A DNA stretch of 64,000 bases from contig ML058447.1 of the NCBI GenBank assembly GCA_003013855.2, positions 4,898,001-4,962,000 on the forward strand. Reading direction: 5' to 3'. The notes beneath the pieces are model-generated. The model saw only the letters and a program-made list of their open reading frames with translations, did not search any database and was not told where the DNA came from. Below, one piece after another: positions 12,101-24,100 of the stretch. A program made the translations under genes and the position numbers. The first letter of the stretch is position 1, and each line of letters opens with the position of its first letter. The DNA is from Liriodendron chinense. Its lineage: Eukaryota > Streptophyta > Magnoliopsida > Magnoliales > Magnoliaceae.

Positions 12101-12376
12101 AGATCAAACGGACCTGGATTAAAGTAAAACACAAATATCAGATTGATCTAAAAAAATTGTGGCTCACAAATTTTTAACGGTCAAACACCACTGTTTCCTG
12201 TATCGTGGTCCAACTGAGATTTTGATCTCCTTTATTTTTTGGTCCATGCCATAAAATGAGCTGAAAAAAATGAATGGAAGTGTGGATATATATAACACAT
12301 ATATCAAGTTGGGCCCACGGTCACGGCCTGACTACTTTGTATTACCCCTTATTGACTGAATCCGCTCCCACTGCAC
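9173..12376. mobile_element. Mutator-like foldback MITE split by a PIF-like element
   Basis: 9173-9302 plus 12001-12376 is a second copy of the 4247-4760 element (same core and same right end gaatccgctccc), with its outer left end lost. A 2.7 kb element (9303-12000) is inserted in its left half; the uninterrupted reading is preserved at 4390-4410. Confidence 0.8.
9303..12000. mobile_element. PIF/Harbinger-like non-autonomous element, 2.7 kb, TAA target
   Basis: Starts cgttgcgtttggtaaactg and ends in the complement of gggcctgtttggtaaaac. The flanks are TAA (9300-9302, 12001-12003), and the empty site is seen at 4400 (gtctaagttgg). A 3-bp TAA duplication with GTTTGGTA ends fits PIF/Harbinger. 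About 200 bp at each end are AT-rich and homologous to 19895-22419. The middle holds three foldback-core modules (about 10065-10645, 10790-11200, 11290-11740). No transposase reading frame is seen. Confidence 0.7.
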
Positions 12377-12889
12377 ATAGCACTTAACTTGAAAGAGATC
12401 CAGCTTGCAAGGCACTCACCAAGAGGCTCAAGCAATATGTTCACCCCTTCTGCCATGCCATGCGATGATTCAGACTGCTCATCTAGAATCTCCCACAGTG
12501 GATGCTCCGTACGGTAGATATCTCACTCATCAAAGATCTCTTCAACTAAAACAACGTGACTTATAATTGACGGCACATAAAATCAGTTTCTATCATAGCT
12601 TCGTATGAACGGTGGAGATATCCGATTCGGGAGATAAATTTTTTTTGTTTTTTCCACTTCTAGGTGAACGTACTCACTGTCTAAAATGCGTAGCCGCTGA
12701 GTGGTCTGATGTTCAGAACCGTCCATCTTCCACACATGGTAAGAAACTTGCAATGAATAGACTGAACAAAACAATGAAAATAAAAACTTCAACATTATTT
12801 CTGAAGAGTGATTATTGGATAATAACTTATTTATTTCAGTAATGAGAATATGGACAGTTCAATTCATGGGGCAGAAAACATAGAGTAAA
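12377..12889. other. End of the duplication unit, then unique sequence
   Basis: 12377-12565 matches 4761-4955 (for example gatgctccgtacggtagatatctc) and marks the right end of the tandem-duplicated unit. The rest to 12889 shows no gene or clear repeat. Confidence 0.5.
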
Positions 12890-14192
12890 TGAGTCGATTA
12901 AGAGAATGTGATTGATGTAACTCTAGAAGAAGGGGTGGATCGGCTATAAGTTGAGTAGTAGGAAGTGGCACTTCTTGCTCTCGTCGTTGACAACCTTGTA
13001 GGAATCACATGGGAAACATGGAATATGTCAGGGGAACTAGGAGTAACTTCTAGGGGGCAATGAGACTATTTCTTGGAGCGGTTGAAGGTTGAGTATGAAA
13101 TGGAATGTGCTTTAAGAAAATAACATTTTTCTAAAAATGAATATGACGAGATTGAGGGCTATAACGCCCTTCTAGGTGTCTCTGAATGCAAGATACATGC
13201 AATGGACGGACTTTAGAGAAAGTTTGTGTCGTTCATGTAAGGATAGGTGAACATAACAAACATATCAAAAAGCACGAAGTAATGCGAGTAAGCAGGTAGG
13301 GAACCAAAGAGAACAAAGTAAGGGCAAGTATTGCTAACCATCTTGGTTAGTATGCGGTTTATGAGATAGAGAAAATGTCACATTGCCTTGGCCCAAAACA
13401 TTCAGTGGAATAAAAGTCTTCATCATTAAAGTGTTAGTTGTCTCAACAATGTGGCGATTCTTTTGTTCATTAATGCCATTATGTTAAGGTGTGTCAAGAT
13501 AGGTCTTTTGATGAATGACTCTATGATCTCGCCTTGAACTCTAGTAAAATGTACTCTCCTTATCAATCTAAGCAAAAAACTTTAATTTTTTTCTCAAGTT
13601 GCATGGCTACCATAATGTGGAATTGTTTAAACAATGTGAACACATGTGACTTGTTGCGCGTGAAATATATTCATGTATATGAGGAGAAGTCGTTTATAAA
13701 GATTACATAATACCTCATACTAAACATGGATAAAGTAGGAGATGGTCCCCAAATGGTATGCATAATATTAAAAGTAAATCGAGAAGAACTAAGATAGAAA
13801 GACATACATTTACTCTTAGATAAATGACAGGACAAACAAGAGATATCTTTGGCTGACGAACATGATTTGGGAATGACAACCAATATTGGCAATGAGGACT
13901 GCAACAACCGACAATAACAACAGTAAGAGGACCTTCACAACGATGGGCTCGGTGATCAATGATGCGGATAGATGTCTCTGATACCATGGTTAGACAATAG
14001 ACACGAGAGGATATTGGAAAATTCTCCAATAGTTTTTCAGTATATTGCTTCAGTCTCAATGGAGGTTTTATAAAGATGTACATCCTAATATATAGAAAAA
14101 GATCACTCTGTACATAGCAGGAAATTACTTTTACATATATGGAAAATCTATCTACATATATGGAAAGGTCTTTGCTTATCTCAAATCAACCA
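12890..14192 (-). mobile_element. Decayed Ty1/copia retrotransposon fragment
   Basis: Minus-strand relic. A primer binding site tggtatcagagac (tRNA-iMet type) lies at 13986-13974, directly next to a putative LTR end (13987 to about 14192). It is followed by degenerate integrase: the CHLSKSK motif, the WGPSP motif near 13745 and, in other frames, a TPQHNG-like motif and a zone resembling YLDTP and NRHIVET. Gag is almost entirely missing, and there are many stops and frameshifts. RT was not found. Boundaries are approximate. Confidence 0.75.
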
Positions 14193-15118
14193 TCGAATGA
14201 GCCACGTAACAATTTGGACCATAGGGTCGGCCCTAGGCAGCAGGTTGTTGGTCCCACAAAATGCTCTATTCCCCTCCTTTTTTGGCGATGCCATGAAGCA
14301 CAACCATATAAACATCTACCATCCGGCAAGCTGCACTGGATAGAACCATTTGTCAGGTGGGCCCCCGTTGGATAAACAACCGTCTCCAAATCATATGGCA
14401 TTGGATAATCCTGCCCACAAGGTGGGTGGACCTTTTCCTGTTCGCCGGCATCCCATTTGGATTCTCCCACCATGTCCCCACCCCCCGCGGAGACACCAAT
14501 GTGCCACACGGTCCAGTTTCTGTGGGAGCTAAAAAGGATAACCTCTTGGCCTGTTTGGGTGCCGCTAAAAATGAGTTTTGCCTTTTGAAAGCATGCCAAT
14601 AGCTGGAATTAAAAAAGAGCATCCAACAGGCCTGAATTTTCAGCAGAACTCATTTTTTGGTGCTTTGAGTTCAATGAACGCTTTGGATTTTGAACACGTG
14701 GTACAGGGCTGGCACATGGGTGAAGCTGCCTGGGAAGCAGCTTTCCCAACATATGGTGACAATTATTTGCAGATCTAATGTGTATTGAAAAGGGGTGGCA
14801 TCCAAACATGCCCAATGATATCGAAAGGAAAAAAAAAAAAAACAAAGCTTTCATGCAGAGAAACAAGCCATTTGAGTCGCAACTGAAATGAGAACCAAAG
14901 AGAGGCCATCCTTAGCAACCAGATCAGTTCATCCAGCACGTCCAACATTGCTAAAAATCACGCAGAAGGATACTTTATGGGACAGCGATTACACGGTCAA
15001 AACATAAATGGGCTATGCAGAACAATGCCTCAATAAATGTACAAGATTATTTACAAACAAATTCAAAGTGAAAACACATATTTTCTCTGAATCCGGATTG
15101 TGTAAACAGCAAAGACCA
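14193..15118. other. Intergenic, with one possible MITE
   Basis: No gene is seen. About 14550-14815 has opposed ends (cctgtttgggtgcc and ggcatccaaacatgcc) typical of small hAT/PIF MITEs. 15000-15118 should contain the NSL1 3' UTR. Confidence 0.4.
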
Positions 15119-18100
15119 TCATATGGAGTCGTAGTCCTCCTCGGACATTATAGTCAACAACGAATACTTCACTTTCAATGCGATCTTTCCTGCCTCCACG
15201 CAGAGCTTGGCTCCAGTCACCACCCAATAGCCTGGTGGTTCCTCTGGCCCCCTCACCATCTCCTTTGTGTCCACAAACCTTGACATCTTCGGTACCTTTG
15301 CGGGGACCGGTGGCCCACCTGGGAACACTGCAGAATTCAGCTCCTCCTTGCCTGGTTTCGTATCAGGGATCTGGCCTGTGCTGAATCGTGTGCTGATCAG
15401 TGTTGAGATGACTCCTGATTTCCGAGACAGGTGAGGGGGACCATCCCACTCCGACCTTCGGATCTTTGCAGACGCTACCATAGAGAAACCAAGCCTCAAG
15501 AACAGCACTTTCTTCATTCTGACCTCCTTCACCTCAAACCAGGCTTTGGTCACAATGGAGGCAGATTCATCAATGCAGGCTCCATAGTATTGGACTGGGG
15601 CTGTGCACACATGGGAGAATAGGCTCCACCTGAGAGGTTCGTAGTAGCCTCGTTCTTGTAGGACACTATCATCCTCAGGCTCACAGCTGGAGTCATCGGA
15701 TAGTTGGAGAAACCCTGGAAGCGTCGAGAGGTGCTGAAGATGGACTGACAGGTGATCACTCTTCTTACCTTCCAAGTACAGACGGATTCCAGTCACAGGC
15801 CGACTCCCAGCATCAACCTGCAATTGATGGATTAGAAGGGAACCGAAAAGGAACCGGGAATTGGATATATGGAATCCATCTTGAAGAAAAGGAAAAAATT
15901 TACAGTGTTTGGATGCACCACCGAATTGAATTGCAATAATTAATTTGATGGTGTAATGAACAAATTGCAGTAACCTTCTTTGAGATCCACACGATGGAAC
16001 TTCACACCAAATTGCAATTGCATTACTTCCAAGTTGGACTTGAAATGAATGTAGACTGCAATTTGAGGGTAACTTCTCATTGTGAATATCCCAGAAGGTA
16101 ATTGCTACTTTGTCATTTCTTCAATCAAACTAGTTGTTGCCATTCAATTCATGTTGATAATAAATGGGGTACAGATAGAATATGAGTTACCAATACCATT
16201 CAAATTGGCCAAGAGATTGAATAATGTTCTACACTATGCCTCAAAAGATTAGAAATAGCTGAAGATTATGACGAAAAAAAGGTGGTTCTTTGGAGGATTT
16301 AGAAAATCTAATATGAGTCGTTACATGTTGGGTACCTTGAATTTAAACATATTTAAAATCATGCCAATGCATGTGGTAAAAAAGGTTAATAGGTAAATTC
16401 AGATAACTTTGAGTTCAACATGTGAAGGGCTACTAATGCAGGGGCATTTTCACACCGGGCTAAAGTGGGGCAGCCTATGTGAGGCAGGGGCACACTCGAG
16501 GTGGGGTAGACCGTGTGAAGTGGCTACACTGCGAAGAAGGACCCATGCGAAGTGGGGCGGCTCACGAAGGAGGGTTCAACAGGGGCCCAGCCTAGCCTGA
16601 GCTATAAGATAAAAGGATATTCCGTACATCCCTCATCAGCTCTGGAGCTTTTGGTGAGTTGGTTAGATGTCCCGCATCAAATTAGTATCAAAGCGGGAGG
16701 TCTCATGTTCGAGACTCCTCATCGGGGGTGATTAATGCGGGGCATTTTCACACCGGGCTCGAGTGGGGCAACCCGTGTGAGGCGGGGGCACACTCAGGGT
16801 AGAGTAGACAGCGTGAAGCAGGACCCATGCGAATTGGGGTGGCTCACGAAGGAGGGTTCGACGGTGGCCTGACCTAGCCTGGGCTATGAGATAAAAGGAT
16901 ATTCCGTGCCTCCCCCATTAGCTCTGGAGCTTTTGGTGAGTTGGTCGGATGTCTTGCGTCAGCTGTTTTTGCTAGTTCAAAATAATCAGGATGCTCTCTG
17001 TACCTCATGCTTTTTAACACATTTGAATGTTTGTGTGCCTTCACATGTGTACGTCCGTCGTCCATTTTGGTGGTCTTAAACAACTATTCTCAATTCATCA
17101 AATAATATTAGTTTGTTTTCTTCAATTCATGAGAGAAAAATGTTTCAAATTTCTTCCTAGAGGAACGCTTGAGTGCGCCTTATTTCTTTTAGACAAATGG
17201 ATGGTCCAATCACTAATCCAAACCATCCATTATGTCCAGCTCATTCTTCATGGACCACCCTAAAAAATCAAAATGAATGGAGAATCCTTTCCATCCAATC
17301 AATGCCCAGAAATTAGATGGTTTGAATCATGTACAACAAAGAAGTACAATCACCAACTTGAACTATCCACTTGGTAGGGCCCGACTTAAACAGCCTGTCT
17401 CTAAGAGAATCATTTCAATCTTATGAAAAACAAGGCTGGCACTAGGATGATTAGCATCAGCCAGTTAACGTGATTTTTCACTGTGCCACAAGAAGAGTGG
17501 ATGCACCTAACGGACGATCCAGATCAATGACTGGACTGTCCACGCGTCTAGAAGCACTGGGATGCACTTAAAGCTTAAGTTACACTTGGATCAGTGTACT
17601 TGAGCTGCTGAGCATCCCTCCCTCCCTACCTTATTCAATTCCCACCAAATGTTCTGAGAAATTTCTAACTCCCACAAATAGCAAGTAAATTAACAGAAGT
17701 GAGCAATCTGCAGCTTGCTTGAGATAGATGAGAATTCATATTTGCAGCATGTACATTATTCTCTCTTCTAAAACAAGCATATTTGCAGCATGTACATTGT
17801 TCAATTCCCACCAAATGTTCTGAGATATTTCTAACTCCCACAACTTGCAAGTAAATTAACTGAAGGGAGCACTCTGCAGCTCATTCGAGATAAATGAGAA
17901 TTCAAGCATTGTCAGAGCAAGAAACTTACATGGGATGTGTTAACGTAAAGCTTGGGACCCATGAGGGAGAACTGAAGTGAAGGCGATGCATTCTTCTTGC
18001 GTTGTGGCCCGAGAGGGAGCTCCCCATAAACTGGAGCCCATTGCCTGGGTAGTTGGAACTCTAAAAATTGATGAAGCTCATCTATCGGTGGCTTGTCTGA

Positions 18101-21100
18101 ATTATCAAAAGAACAAGAAACAAACTATTAGAAATAAGGTGCCATACAATGAAAACAGAGATAACATTTCCCCTTTTTCTACAGCCAACCAAATATATGT
18201 GACAAATATGTACCTCTTGTAGCTAAAAGTAACCAATACAGGAAACATATCTAGGAAACAAAAATATGGTAATACCATATGGATATTAGGAGCTGATCCA
18301 CTGCCTCTGGAGGCTGAACAATTTCATGGCTCTAGATTGTGTATCATACTGACATGTGGCACCTACGTCGTGATCTTAGCCAGGAATCTGGTGGTCTCTG
18401 TCATCAATTGACCAATAATAATAAAAATGCTTTGCTTCTACAGTTGTACTATTCTAACCATCTAATTAATGGACCTTTTCTCAATTAGTGTGAGCCATTG
18501 CTGACTTTTGTCTTTGTTGTTGTTTTGTGCCACTGATTAAAGGGTTTGGACTGTCCAATAAGTATGATTTTGGACCTATTTGACATGTCAAATGAATGGT
18601 TTCAAGCGGGTCCATGTATGCTGGACCTGCACCAATGACATGGAGGCAAAGTTCCTCCCGTCACTCCTGAGGCATTTGGTCCAGAACTTGAATAAAAAAA
18701 TGCAACTATAGTAATTAAAAAAATGATAATTGAGGATTTTCTTCGAACAGCCAAACTGAAGTGGACATGTCAAATTTGTAAAAAGTGGAGTCTTTTTGTC
18801 ACATGGGGTGCTTGGAATTGGGTGCAGTTAGTTTGTGGGAACCAAACTTTTCACAAGTGAATTCCTTTATGCATCTTGTGCATGGTTAATGTAGTGAGTG
18901 TAACACGTATAATTGGTCAGTTTCATGCACAACATACCAGTGTTTTCTGTAGTGTTAGCTCATACTGATCCATATAGAATATCCTGGCAACTTCCCATTT
19001 CTACCTTGGATATTTTGGCAGCATACATCTTTTGCATTTCACAATGGCTTATCCAAACATGCGCTCAGTTTTACGAAATAATAAAACAAATCAACTTGGA
19101 AAGGAAGGCTTAAGAAATGGAAGATGTTTCATGAAAGGAGATATTTTGCATCTCTTAACAGAAGTGAAAAATGGCAATTATGACAATATTATTGTAATAT
19201 TATCAGGGTGAGATTTTGAAAATACCAGGATAATGTCTTCAAAATATCATTAAATATCAGAAGTTTGCCATGTTTCAGAATGTCAGGGATGTTTTTGACA
19301 ATGACTATAACAGGGGGAAGTGAACATACTTACAGCGGAGGTACAGATTCATTGCGTGGCTTAGGAACCCACTACCCCGAACACCATTCAAGAGAGAAAT
19401 TATAGGCACAAAAGACATCGATATCACATCAGGGGCCTGTGAAATTGTCGATAACCATTGGACTATGACTCTGACCATTGTCAATACCTCCCCTTCTAGC
19501 ACGAATGATTGCTATATCCTGCATGTAAGAAAAATAAGGCATTAAGCACATTGAAGTTAGACGGCTGCATATATGAACAACTACTGGCAAAGTTGAAGAG
19601 GTTTACATCCTTCTTTGAATGCGACACTACAGGTCTAATAGAATTTGCTAATGATGGATAGTGTTCCCAGCCAGCTAACTGTTTGTCCTGAAATGAGAGA
19701 GAAAAGATTCAAGGAAATCATTTCAAAACTAAGAGAAAAAACAAAGCTTGAAACAGAAAAATGGTGAAGTGTATTGACACCACAAATCCTTGTAAAGAAA
19801 GCAAAATTATGAAGAAAGAAAGCAGAATGCAAAGCCAGGACAAACCCTTGCTACAACACGATTAACACCCAGAAAGAAATCCAGACAACACTAAGGTGCC
19901 GTTTGGTAAACTGAAAAATTATGTCTGAAAATTAACAAGTATTGAAAGCTTAAAGTGCTGAATGTTAAGTGTTTAAAAGTACCGAAAATTTTGTTTGGTA
20001 ATTTATCTGGAAAAGGTCCTGATGTCTGAAAATAAGTATTTTTTTCACAAAAACTTGTTCGGTAAACACAAATTACAAATGTCTGAAAATTAGAAATTTG
20101 TCATATTTGCCCCTATTGTCTCAATTCTATCTTTTGGAGAGTAGCATATGAAAGTGGTTATTGTGATGCCTTAAATTTTGACACACCTTTGTTCAATCCA
20201 GTAAAATTTTAATACTTTCCCTACCAAATAAGGCCAAGTAGATGAATTGTCTAAATCTCTCATGTTTGCCATGTGTAATGACAAGAATTAATTGTATAAG
20301 GAAGTAAGTAGATGATACTCATCCAAAAAATATATATTATATATTTAGATTTTCAATTTCTACATGTGTAACCTTGATGTGGTCAAAGTGAATTAGTGAG
20401 ACTGGCCACACCATTGATGCACTCCATTTTAAATAGATAAATAACTCAAAGATCATATTGATTAATCCATCCAAATTAGTACATTGATATTATATCTTAA
20501 TCAATTTAATTTTAGCCATCCATTTGACAACGATAAATTGAATTGTTAGATCTTTAGATGGCCTTGATTTTGAGGCCATGATCCATTTACGATGGAACTG
20601 ATAGCTTAGACTGTCTAGACAAGCATAGATCTACCCAATCAAATGTGTGTGATAGACGAGTCACAACTATTTTAAGCATTGTGACAAACTATCAAAATAG
20701 TCTTCTAGGAACACAGATCCAGCCAAGTGGGTGCGACCTTGACAGTGGGCCCCACCTCAATGTATGTTTTGTTTACCCACACCATTCATCTATTTTTCTA
20801 CCTCAATTTAGAGAAATGGCCTAAAAATAAAGCACAACCAAATCTCAGGTGGACCACACCACATAAAGCAATGAGACAGTGATACCCACAGTTAAAACCT
20901 TCCTAAGGCCCACCACATAAGCAATGGGACAATGACACCCACTGTCAAAACCTTCCTACAACCCACTTTTCCAATGTTGTGGTCCACCTTAGATTTGGAT
21001 CAGCCTCTTTTTTTTTTCTTCTTTTTTTTATCTCATGCCCTAAAATAAGCTAGCAAAATAGATGGACAACATGGATAAAATACATTTAATCACCATTATT

Positions 21101-24100
21101 TCCTGTCGTGTGGTCCACTTGAGATTTAGACCTACTTCGTTTTTGGGACCATGCCCTAGAATGATCTGGAAAAACTGATGGACAACTTCCATATACAGCA
21201 CATACATCGAGGTGGGCCCCACGGTAAGGACAACCCACTACTACCAATAATACATAAGCGTCCCAATGTAGAACCATGGGAAAATTCTATGGGCTCTTGG
21301 GCTCCACCATGATGTATGTGTTACATCTACACCATACATTCATTTTTACAACTCACTTTAGGGCATGAGCCAAAAAATGAGGCAGATCTAAGGCTCTACT
21401 GAACCACACCACAGAAAAAAGCACCCAGAAGTTTTTAATGGTGGGTGTTTAATCACCACTTTTTTCTATGATATTGTCCACCTTAGATTTGAATCTACTT
21501 CATTTTTTGGACCATGCTCTAGAATGATATGGAAAAACTAATGGATGGCTTGGATATGCAACACATACATGAGGTGGGCCCCACAACTGGGAAAACACCC
21601 CTAACGTGTTAATGGCATCTTACTTGTAACAGCTCATCCGCCCGTTACTAGGACTGCCTTGAACACGGCACCTACATAGGTACCTAGCATGTTGGCATGG
21701 CAAAGTTCTCTGGCCCCACCATGATATAAGTTTTATATCAACACTGTCCATCTATTTTTTCAGGTGATTTTAGGGCATCTACCAAAAAATGAGGTAGATC
21801 CAAAGCTGAAGTGGACCACACTACAGAAAACAATAGGAATTGAATGCCTACTATTGAAAACTTCTTGAGAGCCACGAAAGTTTTGGATCCAGTTGATATT
21901 TGTGATTTCCCTTCATCAAGGTCTGTTTGACCTTATGAACAGATTTGATGGCAAATAGAGCCCTAGAAAGATTTCAATGGTGGGCATCGTTATACCATAA
22001 CTTTCTCTAGTGTGGTCCACTTGAGCCTTGGGTCCACCACATTTTTTACATCTTGCCCTCAAACAATCTAACAAAATGGATGAATGGTATAGATATAACA
22101 CATATATCATGATGGGGCCAAAGAACTTTGTCATGTCAACACGTTTCTACCCTAGCCGGTTGGTTCTTAAAAAACTGGAAGAAGTTAGATGAGGGCAAAG
22201 TTGTCATTTACAAAAAAAATTAATGCAAAAATCACTTACCGCATTCTGTATTCAGTTTTAAGTCAGAGGAGGGAAACTTAAAAAAATCTTATTTTTTCAG
22301 TGAAAATCTGGATCAATCACTTAAATTTTTTTATTTACCAAATGAACTGAACCAAGAAAAATCACTGAAAATCGACCATTTCAGTGATAAGTGGTGGAAA
22401 TAAGTATACCAAACAGGCCCTGAGACACCCACAGAAGTGGGTTCCTTACACATAGGAAGATAAAGGGATGTCTGCAACTTTTGAAAGAATATCATTGATC
22501 TCATAAAAACCTCATTAACTCCGGATAGCTATTTGGGCATGATAAGCACAAGAAATGATAACGATGGAATCCCCCTCATGACGGAGAAAAATCCTACATC
22601 TGTGAGAATATATAATGAAGATTACTTGACAACAGATTTTTAGTACAAAAGGTTGCACTTAAGAGTTTCATTTTTGTTGTTTTGTCATTGTCTCTGCAAC
22701 TTTCCTGCTTTCTCTTGATTCATCTCATTAATCTCTTTCCCAAATACTAATATTCAATGAACATGCTTCCATTAGAGCTATATTTATTACCTTTTGTATT
22801 CTTGTTGATTCGTTGGAGTTCAAGATGAAGCTTCCATTGACATCTTCGGAGAATCTCTCATCAGCTAACTTCTTCAGAACTTTCTGAACCTCATTCTGCT
22901 GAAGAGGTGAATTTTGTTGCTGCTTAATATGAATCACATCTTTACCCCCCATCTTTACACCAACAATAACATGAGTACCATATTTTTTAATGAACCTGGA
23001 AAACCACGAAGTGGGAAAGAAGCTTAAAACCTGACAAGTACACTTCCAGTATTGGAATAGAGGTATCATACAACGCTACAGCCAAGAGATTGTGCAGCAC
23101 TGTTTTGAGTTTTCAGATTGTACCAGTAGGGCCATTGTTCAGTGGTCCAACCTGTTAATATTATTGGCCCCTGATGTGGGTGGTCCATGCACCAAATCAT
23201 CTAGATGGAAAAATACTCAACCTTTCAACAGGTGGCCGGCAAAGAAACGGTGAAGAAAGAGACAGCAACAGTTCCCATTTGATCAATAAAAGGCCAAAAA
23301 TTCAATGGCTAGGATTTTCTAGTCTGGGGAATTTTGGGGGAATGAGACATCCATTGTGAGTTCCTCATATCAACATTTTGGAACACTAAACTATTGGCCC
23401 CCCTTGTACAAACTTAAAGCCCAAACCATCTCTTGGCCGGAGCATTGTATAATACTTCATTGAACTATCAACATATGGGTTAAATACAGTTTCCTCACAG
23501 CGTAAGACAGAAGATTAAGAAGTTATGCTACCATGACAACAACAACAACAACAACAACAACAAAAACAACAACAGAGCAAAACTCCACATTCAATGGGAA
23601 AAAAACTGCGAAAATTGGATGGTTAGAATTGTCCAATGAATGCAAGTTTTGGTCAATAGCCAATCTATGGGGTGGCTCACCAGATTAGTAGCTCCTACCA
23701 CCATAAACGTTTGCCATGCTAATAGTGGTTACAGCACATTATAGAAGTTCTATGAAGTGCACTTCTAATAATAACTTCTTTTGTTTTTGAAGGATGTCAT
23801 AATAGCATTTCTCAAGATTAAATATCTAGACCAAAGTTTTAAAACTTGAAAAGTCAACTCAACTAGAAAATTTGTCAAATAGAGTAACTAGGTCAATCTT
23901 TTCATGTCTTGATCACCAAGAGTCAATGTTTTCATGACTTGATCACCAACACCTATTGGAGAGTCAATTCGAGTTTCATTGAGTTTTCTGAGTTTTGTCA
24001 AGTCAACTAAAGTGAATTGAGTATTGAATGAGTCTTAAGTGAGTTGTGACCAAAGCTCCTCTTTTCTTTTTTTTCCAAGTGTTTGTGAGAAATATGATTG

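Noticed and set aside
14139..14622. Several open frames of 60-137 codons
   Set aside because: They overlap each other on both strands, have no domain similarity and lie next to MITE ends.
15008..15622. Plus-strand open frames overlapping NSL1 exon 7
   Set aside because: The minus-strand frame shows clear MACPF C-terminal conservation; plus-strand frames are shadows.
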